Below, piece by piece: positions 1 through 13,600 of a stretch of 64,000 bases of DNA. Origin of the DNA: Patiria pectinifera (Eukaryota; Echinodermata; Asteroidea; Valvatida; Asterinidae); NCBI GenBank assembly GCA_029964075.1, contig CM057141.1, forward strand, positions 11,346,001 to 11,410,000. Reading direction: 5' to 3'. The first letter of the stretch is position 1, and each line of letters begins with the position of its first letter. Both the position numbers and the translations under genes were made by a program. The notes under the pieces are model-generated. The model saw only the letters and a program-made list of their open reading frames with translations. It was not told the origin of the DNA and made no database searches.

Positions 1-63
1 GAACAATACGCACTACGCGCAACACTGAACGCGCACACCAGCATGCATTTGCACACAAATACC

Positions 64-97
64 GCGTCATGATCCTAACTGCGTCATGATCCTAACT
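64..97. repeat. 17-bp direct repeat, two copies
   Basis: A 17-bp unit beginning gcgtcatgatcc occurs twice head to tail. The rest of 1-484 shows no gene and would be promoter or intron of the zinc-finger gene that follows. Confidence 0.8.
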
Positions 98-499
98 GAT
101 CCTTCCCATTCCCCATGGGCGGATAGTACTTTTTGAGCCGTGGCGTGAATGGGAGCAATAACGAATGCCACGTGATGTGAGTTCCACCAATCAAATGACA
201 AGGATCTGTATGTCGGTTATATAACATAAACATGACATCATGAATACACATAACTTACCCATCAAAACACCCGATTACAGTGCACTGATTGCTAAATAAA
301 ATTAGGAGGTATATATTGCTGATGATGGCAAAATATCACATATCAAATTTGATATAAATCATCAAAACCAAACAAAAATTCTGAGGAAAAGTGATGAGTC
401 ATTCTGAAGTTTTTCCATTTAATATTTTGATTACCAGTAAACATTTTTGTCATTTTTTTTGTAATTAATTTCATTTGAATTCAGAGCTACAAAGTCAAC

Positions 500-3400
500 A
501 TGGAAGACTCTGATGACCTCCACGTCTGTCTGAAGTGCCACGATCAGATTGTTGGTCTGGACAACTACATTGAGCACCGAAGGTCAAGTTGCCTAGGAAG
601 ACCCAAGGAAGTTGAATCTCCTGATGATGCAGCTGGAGGCAGTAATCAGACCGGTACTATGTATAGACTGATTTGACGAACAAAATTAAAAGCTGTTTTT
701 TTTAGGTGGAACCATGTCCACAGGTATGCCGCACACGTTCACACATTTTGTTAACACTAGTGGTCTAAGGAGCCCGAAGTGCATACGTAATACCTAAGTG
801 GGAGCCTGGTTCGACCTAAAACAATGGCTTTTAATTTTGTTTGCCGAATTAGTCTATACCAAATTGTCAGAGGCCAATTTTATGGAACTGTGCGGAAATG
901 TGCTAAACACAGGCATGCAACTTTTCCTCGGATCAGCTGATTTCCTCTTTTTTTACTTCCCATGTGTGCCATTGAAAATAGAAAAACACTGTACAAAGTC
1001 TGGGAAAAATGTGAATTTCCTCTTTTTTTGTGATTTCCCAGTTGCATGCCTGTAAACAAGAATGGAAATGTTTTCTTAGCAGAAACAGGTTTACCAGCAG
1101 AGATATCATGCACTTTATAGGCCTACTGCTAGTGACAGGGTGACAGGCTTTGCACATAAGTTTGCTATTACATGTGCATGTCTGTAGATGTAGCCACATT
1201 TTCTTCATGAAATTGGGCCCAAGTTTCAGTATCGGACATGGTTCAAAGTTACTGACGCCACCTTTCAAAAGGGATACATGCTTGTGAGATGCAAGGAAGT
1301 TCACAGAATGGCGTGATTATAATATAATAAAGACAACAACTTGTGCTCTTTTGACGACAGGATTATAAAAAAACTTACTTGCCTATAAACATGTCACTGC
1401 ATTGCTACATGTATTTACACTAAACTAATTGAAAATGAATCAGGTTTCTGTTGGTTAAATTGTTTTGTTTTCATTTTTTTCAGTTTCTCAGACTTCTTCT
1501 GGTATTTCAAAGACAAGTGACACAAACTCCAAGAATGGGTCTCTGGAAGACACCGCTGTTAATTTGGAAGTTGAAGGTTCAGATGAGCAGTCGACGGTCG
1601 CCCAAAATAATGGTGAAATTCGTCAACAGAAACGGAAAATAAAACGCCCCCAGAGGATTCCACAGAGCGCCGTAAAGGAGAAGTCTGTTACCACACTCGA
1701 GCGGCCTAGCCGTCCACAAAGGGTGAAACGGTCCCCATTAGCATCCAAGTTGTATGTTGTAGATCTTCCCAAGGACACTCATGAGAAGAAAAGGGCAAAA
1801 TCCCAACCTCCTGCAACTGGGAAGCGGCTGCATGGACAAAAGGACTCTGACAAGGATGAGAGTGAATTAGGCACTGATGCTGAAAGTGAAGAAGAGGAGC
1901 AGGAGCAGCCCTTAAGATCAAAGAAGAGTAAGAGAGGGAGGAAGCCCAAGGTATTGTTGACAGAGGAGGAGGAATCCCTCTTGGCTGGGTGTAAGGTGAA
2001 GAAGGACTACCAGTGCAAACTCTGTAGCTTTGTGACTCCTAATAAGTATTCAATGGTCAAACACTTTCGGACCATCAAGCATTTGGAGCACATCGGCAGC
2101 AGCAACCCAGATTCTGTGTTTGCTTGTGATGCATGCCCCATGAAGTTCTTCAGTGAGAAAGGTCTGGAGAGGCATAAAGTCAGACACGAGCAACAGGGCA
2201 GATGCATGAAGTGTGACATTGAGTTTGAAACGAGAAAGGAGCTTCAGGATCATAATAAGGCAGAGCATGCCAAAAGTAGGCAGAAGGTATATAAGGGAAC
2301 TGTGGAACCATGCAAAGAATGTGGCAAAAAGCTGGCAAAGGGTTACATGAAGATCCACATGCGTATCCACACAGGTGAGAGACCATTCGCCTGTGAAGTT
2401 TGCCCACAGAGGTTCAACCAACATGGAGACCTGAAAATGCATACCAAAAGGCACTATGGCATCAAGGACCATAAGTGCTCGCTATGTAACTTTATCACTG
2501 TCAAGGCGTCGATCCTCAAGAACCATATGAAGCTACACACCAAGAGAGAGCGGACAGAAGCTTGCCACTTGTGCCCACAAAAGTTCTACAACCAGGCACT
2601 TCTGAAGTCCCACGTTCGCCTGAAGCACCATCCTTGTAGGGTCTTCCTATGCACAGTCCCTGATTGCACTTACAAGTTCAAGTTCAGAACTGAACTGGTC
2701 ATCCACATGCGTAGGCACACCAATGAGAAGCCCTACCTGTGCACCGTGTGTGGTTACACTGGCTCTACCAAACAGGCCCTATCAAGGCACTCCCGCAAGC
2801 ATACTGGTGCCAAACCCTTCAAATGCGATCACCCTGGCTGCAACTACATGGGGCGCGTCTCCACACATCTGACCCGACACAAGCGGCTGCATACCGGTGA
2901 GAAACCCTACAAGTGCCCATACTGCAGTTATCGTGCCAATACTCACGAGAACGTCCGCAAGCACATCCGTTCAACAAAGAAACATGCCGGATTTGCTGTC
3001 TACATGTGCAAGTTCTGCTCGGAAATGAAAACTGATCTCTACCAAGAACTTGTTGATCACATGCGAAAGATGCACTATGAGGACTATGTTACCTTTGATC
3101 AGATTTCCCACCATTCAGGACTCCTTGCTGAAAAGGAAACTCCTCTTGAGGTGACAATGGACCAACCAGACACCATGGAGGAGGCAGAGGATCAACCAGA
3201 TACCAATGAAATAAAAAATGTCATAGAGATACATGTAGATGGGAGCACTGCAGACACTAACCTTGGTCAGGATTTGCAGCTGGCAGCAGAAGCTGACCAA
3301 AGCACCGGGGTGAAGGTGACCGCCGAGGAGAACAAGCAAGATTTAGAGATGATGGTACGCGACACAGATGTTGGGGAAACACAACAGAACCTGTGCAAGG

Positions 3401-3636
3401 AGTACATCCTCTGCCAAGTCATACAAGATGGCAGCCAACCTCAGCATCAAGGGCAGGGAGATGGGACAGAGGCTGTGGAAGGTTCCGAGGGGCCTGCAGC
3501 TGGAGACTCTGGGGAGATGCAGGAGATTCAGATGGTATCCGTTGAGGAGGGGCAAGCTACAGAGGCGCTTGAGATGATCCTGAGACAGGCTGTATCTGAT
3601 GGATCCACTGGCTCCCAGGAGTATATTATTCTCTAA
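500..3636 (+). CDS. C2H2 zinc-finger protein, two coding exons (join 500..653, 1484..3636)
   Basis: A likely nuclear DNA-binding protein of 768 residues. Exon 1 follows an acceptor ending at 484, starts at ATG 500 and stops at a GT donor at 654 in phase 1. Exon 2 follows a polypyrimidine-CAG acceptor at 1481-1483 and its first two bases complete the split codon in the same frame. Exon 1 encodes one unusual finger, C-x2-C...H-x5-C, about residues 10-31. Exon 2 has a basic stretch, an acidic Glu run, an AT-hook-like RGRKPK, then twelve C2H2 fingers at about residues 229-582, several joined by TGEKP-type linkers, and an acidic Gln-rich tail ending EYIIL. The isolated N-terminal finger followed by a distant cluster recalls ZFP64, but orthology is not proven. 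The intron carries a MITE. Confidence 0.88.
910..1052. mobile_element. MITE with 13-bp TIRs and a 6-bp target duplication (copy 1)
   Basis: The ends CAGGCATGCAACT and AGTTGCATGCCTG are perfect inverted repeats. The element is flanked directly by taaaca on both sides (904-909, 1053-1058). It lies in the zinc-finger gene intron. A second copy is at 39597-39717. The rest of the intron (1053-1480) shows nothing recognisable. Confidence 0.88.
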
Positions 3637-4858
3637 ACACCAGATGATAGCAGTTAGAACGAGACTCATTTGCATGTTAGGGGATCACTAGTATTTTTCT
3701 GATCTTGGTCGAAGCCTGGCTTTGGATTTTATTACCCTGATACAGCCAGTCTCTGACAAGCCCTGTATTCAAGCTAATTATTCAAGTCAGGTATGCTCAG
3801 AATTTTGTGGGTAGCATTGCCAAAGTTCCCAAGCCTGCATTTGATTCATCGTGTTGATAGCAACTTCTAAGTTGCTTTACCATGCTTGTAAGGGACCAGA
3901 TGTATTTGGGAATACATGTACAACCCAAATCCAGTGGACCAAGACTGTTGTTATCCTGGCATTTGTTAAGTGCATTGCACCATCCCTGACTGTGCAAAAA
4001 CATATTGCATATTCTTAACGGCAAAATTTGAAGTGTCTCGGAGAGTCTGGTGAGGCAGGGGCAAGGGTTCAGCTTAAAACGAGTTTAGGAGCTTATCACT
4101 TTGTCTTTCAGACGGTACAGCCAAGTTCAACTGCACAAGGTAAAAGTAAATACGCTTACAAATTCAAAATTAAAATTGGTACTGAAAACCTTTTAATTAG
4201 TTTATGTACATGTACATGCTACAAAAATAGATTGGCAAAAATAATAACAATACTTCATGCCATTATACTAGGTCAATGCTGTCACAGAACCACTTGCAAA
4301 CATCAAATATTTGTACCATTGAACTTCTGGGAGAAAATGTAAGCTAATGTGTTTTTCATGCAAGTTGAAAATGAAATTGATTTCAAATGTCGATGTGTTT
4401 TTTTTTGTAATGAATCTGTGCAAACACCGTATGTAACACAAAATGTAAAATTAACAAGTACCCCCCCCCAAAAAAACCCAACCACCAAAACCACACCAGA
4501 AAGAAGCAATGAAAAACACCACGATTCATTACACTATGGTCATACTTCACACGAATGTGAAACTGAAGCGAATTTCATGAAGTCAACATTCCAGTTGCAT
4601 GCATTACCCAAATGAATTCGCTTCATCACACAGACATCCGCATGAAGTAATCAGTCTTAAAGGTGTACAAAATGTATATTTGCCAAATGAACATTTATTT
4701 CCACAACAAAATGATCAAAACCAAAAATCAATTGCCTTTTTTTTTACTCTTAAAAAAGTCAAAGCACTAAAAACAAATCATTTCTTGTATTATTATCTCG
4801 TAATTTCAAAGCTATTATTCATGATGTATAAATAGGAAATTTGTGTGTTTTAAATAAA
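3637..4858 (+). other. 3' UTR and downstream DNA of the zinc-finger gene
   Basis: No coding signal is seen. AATAAA at 4853-4858 is the clearest candidate polyadenylation signal after the stop at 3636. The UTR end is inferred, not shown. Confidence 0.4.
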
Positions 4859-6260
4859 TGCATTTTCACTTTGTTTTTTTTTTATAATCGCTTTATAAAA
4901 CATAAAACCTGTTTCCTAGTAGGTCACACCTCTCTTAGCTTTCCTATTGACCGAATGTTCGTAATGTAGCAAATGCCTGCATCTTAATTGTTACGTTATA
5001 TTGAGGGGCAGCGTAGTAAATAAAATTTCATAAATACCTAAGTCAGTTTACCCATTCTTTGGTTATAAACTGTTGATGAAACACCGCTGCGTTCTGCGCC
5101 ACATCGTGCAGTATGAAACCCACCTGCACCAATCTCCATAAAAGGAGGTATTTAGCACCACGGTATTTATGGCACATACCATTAACTGGCGAGAGGGGTG
5201 TGTCACAAAACATGAAGTAAAATTGATGAACAAAATCGTTCAAAATTTGTGAATTTTTGACTTTATGACAAAAAATTATGGATGAATAGGAATAAATGTG
5301 TGCTTGGCCGGTATTAAACAAACAAAAAACCAGCTAGGAGCCTGGACGTGGATAATGCCTTCTTTTCGGATTATTATCCGCATCCAGGCCCCAAGTCGGT
5401 TTTAAACGTACTTGTGTAAAATTAGCCAATCGCACATTTATTCCCTTAGTAATGCATACATATGTACGGTACATGCATATCTGTAATCATTGTGTGTGCA
5501 GGCATGGGTGAAATGCCATTCAAAATGCGAAAAATCGCAAAATTTGGTCCACAGTGAATTTTGGACCAAAAATTAATTTTGTGCATTGTGCCTTTTTTTT
5601 TAATGCATGTCACGGCATGCAGTTCTGTTTTACTTATTTCTTTACTCATTACAGATGAATATGTGTAGACGTCACACTCTTAGATTAGTTTCATCACACT
5701 TGGACATTTTAAATACATGTTTATCTGTTAGTAGTTCACTGATATTGGTTTTAATTTTTGCAAGCAACTTGATCAAGAAGTTGTATGTATATATCGAAAA
5801 TGAGCGAGTAATGTTCAATAGTTATTATATGTTGGGGAATAATAATACATGTAATTCACTTCATTGCAAACTTAATGGCTTGTATATCAAAAAAAAAAAA
5901 AAAATTGGAATCTTTCCTCATAAATTCTGCACATTATGATTAATGATTATGATTTCAATTTTTGGTTGACGAAAATAATTTTAATGAAACGGTATTGATA
6001 CCGTTCATTGTAGTTACACATGCCTTAACAAGCCGTAAACCCTCCTATGCAAACATGCATTCTGAGCCATGCTGTTACTTGGGTCAAAATTGGTCAACCG
6101 ACCCATTGTTGTGTTAAAAGTATACCAGGATAAGTGGAAGGAAACTTTGACTGTTTGTGACCTTTTAAACAGCAGTAGGAATTGAAAGTTGTACAGTTAC
6201 CACTGAAGCAGTTTCAATGTTTTCTTTTGCACTGCTACATGTTATGCCAGTCTAACACAA
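4859..6260. other. Intergenic DNA without a recognised gene
   Basis: AT-rich sequence with homopolymer runs. The only structure seen is the hairpin at 5340-5389. Confidence 0.5.
5340..5389. repeat. 17-bp inverted repeat (hairpin)
   Basis: Arms 5340-5356 and 5373-5389 match at 15 of 17 positions, with a 16-nt loop. It may be a short MITE remnant. Confidence 0.6.
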
Positions 6261-6630
6261 GGCAAAAAAAAAAAAAGTCTCCGGTTTCTGGTATGCGCGC
6301 GCGTCGCCGTAGCCATGCGTGTCGGCAAAATGAAATTTTTTTTTTTCAATGAAAGATGATGCCTCAAAACCGCCAAACTCACTGGTTTGACTGGAATACT
6401 GCTGCTGCACAATTTTAGCGTGTTTTTAGATTGGGTTATGATCGAGAATAAGCTTTATGTGGCCTCTCTGGTCTCCGATAATATTTGCACTAAGTTTAGT
6501 CGGGCACCATTTACAGTCATCAGTCGACATTTGAAGCAAAAAAAACGGGTAAAAAACAGGTAAAAAAAAAAAAGCTGCGTCACTTTTTGGGCAAGCTCCA
6601 TACCAGAAACCGGAGACTTTTTTTTGGGCC
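6261..6630. mobile_element. MITE with 20-bp perfect TIRs
   Basis: The 20-bp arm at 6276-6295 (AGTCTCCGGTTTCTGG...) is the exact reverse complement of 6599-6618. Both arms abut A/T homopolymers, so the outer ends and target duplication could not be fixed. Confidence 0.75.
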
Positions 6631-6856
6631 TAAGACTAATCAGTTACAAAACACATGGCTTAGTATTGGGAATAATGTTGTAGTTGTTTTTTTTTAAGTA
6701 AAGAAAAAGAAAAGTATGTACTGGTAGACCAAGATGGAGAAATGAGGAATTTTGTTAGTTTAGTAAAGTGTACTGTTCCAAGGCAGAAATAATGCTGATT
6801 CATGGGTTGGTCGTACGTTGGTTATATATTTTGGCAATTCAAGAATGGCAACCATT

Positions 6857-7342
6857 GAGCTATATTAAATTACTACAACGCTAACTCATGTACAAAGTGA
6901 TACCTGCTGGGCGCATCCATGTTTGTACACAAACCTATGGAGAACCAGAAATTGTGTACGTATTTTGTATGTCTATTTGCATATCTGCGTTTGTATGAAT
7001 TCCATACTGGTGCGTCATTGAAGCCAATGCGCCCAAAACCGAAACGCACCATTAACAAATGAGCGTGTCATTTTGCTCTGCGCAATTAAACAGCGGCACG
7101 CGTGTGTGTATCCGCTGCAGCCTTGATTAACCATTTTTTAAAACCGTAACACGCGTAAGAAGTTTGCGTATGTTCTACTTGGCGCGTTGCATTTAGAGTA
7201 CACTTTCAAAATTCAATCCATCTAATTTCATTATGTTCTACAAACACGCACATGAATTCAAAATGTCTGCGCCCAGGACGGCTTCAAAGCGTCTCCGCGC
7301 GCAAGAATGAGGAGTTAGCGCTCTAGTAATTTAATATAGCTC
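6857..7342. mobile_element. MITE with TIRs GAGCTATATTAAATTACT
   Basis: Positions 6857-6874 match the reverse complement of 7325-7342 exactly, and the similarity continues inward through cgctaactc. No coding sequence is seen inside. The target duplication is unclear. Confidence 0.75.
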
Positions 7343-8167
7343 TGTGATGGTTCAATAATCAGCCGTACATGTGGGTTCATTAACTTATTGGAAATGAATC
7401 ATGTTTAAAAAAGACCCCAGAGTCTACATGTACATCACGCGGGCTAAAATGTACATGTACATGCATGAATAAACATGAACACATCTTGTTATGTACATGT
7501 TGGTGTGTAAATGTTAATTGTATTTGAACTCAAAATCTTTGAATGAAATCATCCTTTGAGTCTTTTGAATAAAGTTAAATTTTGGTTCTAACAATGAAAG
7601 AATTTCTACTGTATGGCAATATTGTGTATTTGAGTTCTTGGAATTGGAAATCTTGTACATGTACAATGTACATGTAATACACTGACTACATGTATACATT
7701 AAAAAAATGTATTTTAGGGTAGTTTACACCTTGGCCTGATGGCCCAATACATTGCTTAATAAGACTGCTAACCCAAGTCTGCTTGTCACAAGAGAATGCT
7801 GCTCCGTTAAAAAAAAAAAACGCATTTAATTTTAATACATATAATTTGTAACTAACCTTCATACAATGCAAATCATACTGGGAGAACAATTGCCTCTCCA
7901 CTTTTAAAGATCCTAATTTAACTTTAACAATATTGTGGTACAATGAACATGTATATTTCGAAACCAAATTTAGGCACAAGCATAGGCATGGCAATACTGT
8001 GTACAATGGTTCTCTTGTACTTCCGAAATGTCCCCAAAGGGAAAATTTGCTCAGAGTCCATGGACTGATTGACTTGTTCGTGGAAGGGTTAGTCACGTTG
8101 GTCAGTATACAAATAATGAATGTTTATGAGTGGTAGTTTATGGTAAGAATAATTCATGAGACAGACA
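7343..8167. other. Intergenic DNA rich in ACATGTACATGT
   Basis: Repeated acatgtac runs at 7425-7500 and 7654-7695. No gene is seen. Confidence 0.5.
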
Positions 8168-8212
8168 GAATGTTCCATTCCACGAGGTGAAGCCAAGTGG
8201 AATGGAACATTC
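8168..8212. repeat. Perfect 16-bp inverted repeat, 13-nt loop
   Basis: Arms 8168-8183 and 8197-8212 (GAATGTTCCATTCCAC and its complement) pair without mismatch. Confidence 0.8.
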
Positions 8213-8479
8213 CATCTTTATCAAAGTGACAATATTCTTTTCATTGCAAGGACGTGAAACATTCATTATTTGCTTTTTACAATACCTGAATAAATCCTCG
8301 TCATCTGATTCTCAGAGCCACCAATCGTGTGCTTGTGCAATGGAACTTTTATTTACCGTGGAATAGAACTTTAATTTTTTTGCGATGGGACAGGGCTGTG
8401 GGTTGGAACAAATTATTCAATGATTCGATGACGGGGTTGCATTCAGGCGTTGTATGTAAAGTAAAGCAAAGTCTGTCAC

Positions 8480-8740
8480 GAACCAATTTAGCTCATCAGG
8501 CCAGTGTTTATCTCCGGTTTCCTAGGCATGAAATGACCGAGGATATTTCTATCCCCCCTGGATGGGATGCCAGTCCATTGCAAGTTACTCTCCAGCTAAT
8601 GCTGTTGCCCCTTTATACTCCTGGGTATAGTGGGCAAGTGGGGGTGAAGTGGCTTGCCCAATGAAACGCACATTGCCAGCAGCTGGATTCGAACCCCTGA
8701 ACCCCTGATCACGAGTCACAAATCGCCACCCTCCTCCAGA
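8480..8740 (-). mobile_element. tRNA-related SINE-like element
   Basis: Read on the minus strand, the stretch holds GGTTCGAATCCAGC, a good RNA polymerase III B box, followed by a cttcaccccc-rich body of the sort common in dispersed animal repeats. Ends are uncertain. Confidence 0.45.
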
Positions 8741-9132
8741 CATTGTATATCAGTCAATTGCCAGGCAAATTTTACAGAGGTTGAAGCCTGCAACTTGCAA
8801 ATTTAACAAATGTTTCACTACAGTGCATATACATGTACCTGCACTACCAATTATGTCATGCATAAAACAGGTAATAATCCATGCACGAAACAAAACACAA
8901 AATACAAACAGATATATACAATACTGTACAAAGTACACACAGCAAAGTTCTTATTAATTTGTTGTATTGGCAAGCTCTCTTTCTTTGCGTCCATTTGTAA
9001 ACTGTCTTGAACTTTTCAGGGACAAGTAAACTTAAATCAAGGAAAAGGATTAGGGGATTTTCCAAACAGTGGCTTCGTCTGCAGCGTTGCCTTCAGTTAA
9101 TTTGTTAGGCCCCTAACTTGGGGACCCTGGCT

Positions 9133-9381
9133 CATGGGCGTCGCCAGGATTTTTCTAGAGGGGGGCAAAAAAAATTTTGGCCAAAAAATGCTTGTATTTC
9201 TCAACACATTCTCGATTTATAAGTTTTAGAGGGGGGCAGGGACATTTTGCCCCCCCCCACTCATTAAATTTACACCACTTTGTCTTCGCGCCTCTTCTTT
9301 ATTTTTCTTCCTTTTTTTTTGTTTTTTTTTTTGCTTTTCCGGGGCAAGTGCCCCCTTGCCCCCCCCCTCGCGACGCCCATG
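9133..9381. mobile_element. hAT-type MITE with an 8-bp target duplication
   Basis: The ends CATGGGCGTCGC and GCGACGCCCATG are inverted repeats. The 8-bp ccctggct directly flanks both sides (9125-9132 and 9382-9389), the duplication size typical of hAT. The interior is C/G-run rich and noncoding. Confidence 0.88.
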
Positions 9382-10165
9382 CCCTGGCTCTAGACAGGTT
9401 GATGTTTTGCGTCAGGAATACCAATTAAATACTACGAACCAAACTTTAGAGTATTTCAGTCAGGTTTGGAGTTTTGACATGAAAAAAAGTTTTAAAATGA
9501 CCTGAGCCAATGACGAAGCCGAAGCTGAGGGTGAAGCCAAAGTTTGGAAAAACTCCCATGTGACACTCTTTGTCTTTGTACACAATTTACAGGTTACGGG
9601 GAGCAGTTTGGACTCCATACAAATGTGGAGTCTTTTCTGTTTTATTTGCATGGTGTTGAACAAGCAGAGGACAAACTTTTTAATCCTTTGGCTCGTGCTA
9701 GTTTGAAGTTTGTCCAGTCAGCATCATCCTTTCTTCAGTTCAAGTGCATTACAGCCACAAAGCATACCGCAGTGACCATTTCTGTTTTAGCACTTGAGCA
9801 TATGATGTGCACTTCGAGCTTTGGGTAACCAAGGAAGAAAACAGGATAGCTCATCAGGAAGGGTTAGGTTTAAGATCGCTTGGTCCCCTCTGGTTGAGTG
9901 ATGGCTGTACTTAGACTATGTTGCAAAACTTTGACTCATGTGTCCCTATATGAATGAAAAGCCAAGAATAGTATGTAGTTAGTCATTTTTTTCATGCAAT
10001 GAATCAGGTTCATGTACTAAATTGCAATACACTGTATAATGTTCAAGTGCATGGGGGAGGGGGGAAACGGGGGACTTGGCATTACCGTAAAGGTGTTTAT
10101 ATTTTTTAAAAGTTTATATGGAACAAAATATCTATATGTTAAGGGATGCCTCACCCTTTACATCC
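9382..10165. other. Intergenic DNA
   Basis: No supported gene. A 94-codon plus-strand frame at 9544-9828 has no family resemblance or splice context. Confidence 0.4.
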
Positions 10166-10384
10166 TAAAAACTTCGGGGTCAAATTGACCCTGATGTGAG
10201 TCTATATCTGCACAGTCCCATCAGGGTCCAAAAAATGACGCTTTTCTAGGTCAAAAGGATAAAAAAATGTCATTTTTGACCCGGAAAAAGTTCATTTTGA
10301 CCAGAAAAGTGTAAATTTTGCCCCGGAAAAGGGTTGTGCAGATATAGACGTAGATTCTGGTCAATTTTGACCAGGGAGTTTTAA
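10166..10384. mobile_element. Fold-back MITE
   Basis: The left arm (10166-10217, with gtcaaattgacc and tctatatctgcaca) is mirrored by the right arm (10331-10384, tgtgcagatataga, ggtcaattttgacc). Internal copies of tcaaaatgac-like words are common. Confidence 0.65.
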
Positions 10385-10633
10385 CAGTGATAGGCACAAA
10401 ATAAAATAAAATAGACCCTACTTTGATCTGGGGCCCTCAGTGACCTTCAAACCCTCTGCTAATTATTTTGCAGATTTTCATTTTTCTCCAATCTCATCCC
10501 TCACGAGTTCATTCCCCTAGACTATGAGTCCAGAGAATTTCGCTTTCTGTTCTGCAAAAGAATTTGGAGGATTTGTGAAGGCTCCTAAACGGGTAGTTAT
10601 AGAGGTAAAACGAAAGATGAAAATGAAACTCAC

Positions 10634-13600
10634 CACGAGAACGACTTTGAAGATACCCTGCGTTCCTCTTTCCCCGGAGGACATGACACTCTTAGTCCGT
10701 AACGATCGCACATCCTCGTCGCCTCCGTATTTCCTGTGTACCGACATGAAGCGGTTTGCATTATGGACAGACTCAAACTTCATGTACTGGCCTTCGCAGA
10801 GATGAAACCGAAATCGGCAGAGCGGGTCGCCCTTTCCCTAAAAAGAAAACAGAATGGTCAAAAATATTATGCACATGATATCTTACTTTCTTTTAACCAT
10901 GTATGAAGACATGTTGAAAGGATTGTATTTGTTCCAAATTTTTCAATCTTAGGGCATGACACCGCTCCTACAGGGTGTCTAAAAAAAAAGCCGAACCCTT
11001 AAAGCGTCTTTTTTTTTTACAGCTTTTTAGAATAAACATCACAAATACATATTTAGAGAGTACAGTCCATTAGCTTTTAAACAATGGAAAAGTCTTCCAT
11101 ATTAAAATTTATTAAGTTATGGCCAATTCAAAATATGTGCCAATTTCCAATCTGTCCACGGTCTCTATTATCATTTAGTTAATAGGAATGTAATGGATTT
11201 TGGGTATCAGTTGTGCTTCTTTTACTGTTTTAATCTTTCTTTATTTACTTTGTTTATTTTATGTTTTATATTTTGCAACGATGGTCTTTTATCCCTTTGA
11301 AATGAATGACAGTTCTGAAAAGAACCGTTTGGTTAACTTCTTAGATGTTTACTTTGTTGCTCTGTCTCTGCCCTCTATACTTGGTGGCCCGTTTTTTCAC
11401 AAATGTAAGTTTCACTAGGTGTTCTTATTGTGGCAGTCAAAATATCAGTCGCCATGGACAAAATTTTCTTTCAATTGGCCATAACTCAAAAAATATTTAC
11501 CCGATTGGAAAAAAATATTCGTTGTTGAAAAGCTAATGAAAGCTAATGGACTGTACTCTCTACATATTTATAGAAATTGGACTTGTGTTTTTTTTTAAAA
11601 GCTGTGAAACTGAGGATGCTTTGAGAGGTAATTCTTTTTAAACACCCTGTATTATCATGTTTGTCAAAGAAGTGTTCTACTTCCACTTATATAGTTGTTT
11701 CTGGATGGGGAGGGTACATTATTGGATGGGTAATATTTAATTGATTTATTTCTAATATAATTGCTACACAAGCCTCTTTCTGGACAGCACTATTTTGGCA
11801 ATTATATGTCACTTACATTTGCGTAGAGAGTGCCATTCCGAAGAACAAGGAAATTCTTGGTGTTGGCGACACACCTCAATGTGACCACATCACCCAAGTA
11901 TCTTTGGACAATAAATTGAGCTGAAAGATGGACAAAAAGATACAAGTTAAAATACAAAACTGTGACACGCATTAATTTTTGTGTTTTTCAAGAGGATAGT
12001 ATAGTTCAGATGGGTAATGGTTATAGTGGCTGTACGCTACTCCCTTTTCCTGATGGCCCATCACATGAATTTTAAATGAGAACATATTTTGCGCAACTTT
12101 CCACCCCTCTTAAAATGTATGAAAGCAACTTGACATCCCTTTTTGGTAAATCTTATTGAAAATTTCACTTCTTTAAACATTCAAAATTGCCAATGCTTCT
12201 CAGGACAAATGAGGGCGCTGTTACTGTGATGTCGTTTCAGGAAGACACTGTTCAGTTGAGGGGTTTTATGTTCAAATTGTGAACCCAAAACGCTCATTGA
12301 AAACATTTCCCGAGAAAATTTTGCTCATTGCCCTACTGTCATGTACTGAAACAAGGAATCACCAAAGAAAAGAAAATTTACGACAGCAAAAGGTCCAAAA
12401 TTCAGCAAAAGGTCCAAAATTCTGGCAAATTTCTGAAAAAGCTGTTTCATTTGTGGGTACTATAGGTAATTTGCTAGCCATAATCACTCTGGGAGGATGA
12501 CTGCATTAATGAGTGCAAGCAGAAGGATAAAATCAAAGACATCAGATATGTAACAGGGACAGCAAAAAAGTGGACCCCAAATTTATAGAATAACCCATAT
12601 AACATTTGACATATTTGCAGTCCATACATCTCTGTTTATAGGCTAGCATGTTATCAAAAAGTGGATAGGCAATTAAAGTGAAAAAAAAAATACAGAAGGT
12701 GGGTGGGGGGGGGGGGCTGGGTGGTCTTGTCCCCCATCCCCCTTCTGCTTACATTGCTTGCCAAAGATGCCGCCAAAGTCTATTCTACCAGACACACTGT
12801 TCACTCTTAGAAGACCACCTGTTGCCTGTGACTCTAAGTGAACAATGTTCCCTGTCTGAAGATCTCGAACCTGGGTATAAACAAACAACCAAACAAACAA
12901 CCAACAAACAAAGATATATTAGATCAATCATCTCAATAATAAGTCAAAATTCAACAGTACATGTATACTTTTCCAAAACTGCAAATACATGTACTCTCGG
13001 GCACAATTATCAGCAGTCACACATGTAAAAAAGTGCAATAATATGGAACTTGACAACAGCTTACAACAAATCAATTGACTTCTTCTGAGAAATAAAAATA
13101 GATTATAAGAAATACAAAAAAACACCTTTCCCCTCCCCCAAGCAAAATAACAAAATGGCATTGAAGGTAATATACAACATTTGCAAACATTGAAAAAACA
13201 AAACTACCAATTATTATTGGTATAATTTTCAAGAAAAGTGACATTTGTTGTATCAATTTCTAACGATGGTTGGCCGACCAGTGTTGGGAAAAAAATGACT
13301 TTTTTTCTTCAAATACTGCCCTCAATTTACCAAATTTAGTTAGTTCACATTTTGTTTGCAGTCGCTTACACATCCGTGGATGGGTGCAAGCCAGCTAGTC
13401 TGCTTGTTTTTTCCCCAGCATCTATGAACACAAAACTTTAAGCAGGTCAGAGTAACAATATTTGCTATAAAATGCTAACCCTAAAATCAATCCATTTCTG
13501 AAAATTACAGCAAAAGCAAATGTTGCATATTACCTTTAATTAAAAAATTTAAATAAAATTTAAATAATAGTTTAAAATATAAAAGCAATAGTTGTTTCAA

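Noticed and set aside
1465-1483. Zinc-finger ORF start upstream of the exon
   Set aside because: The frame begins at TTG in the polypyrimidine tract of the intron. The true start is ATG 500 in the preceding exon, which joins in phase.
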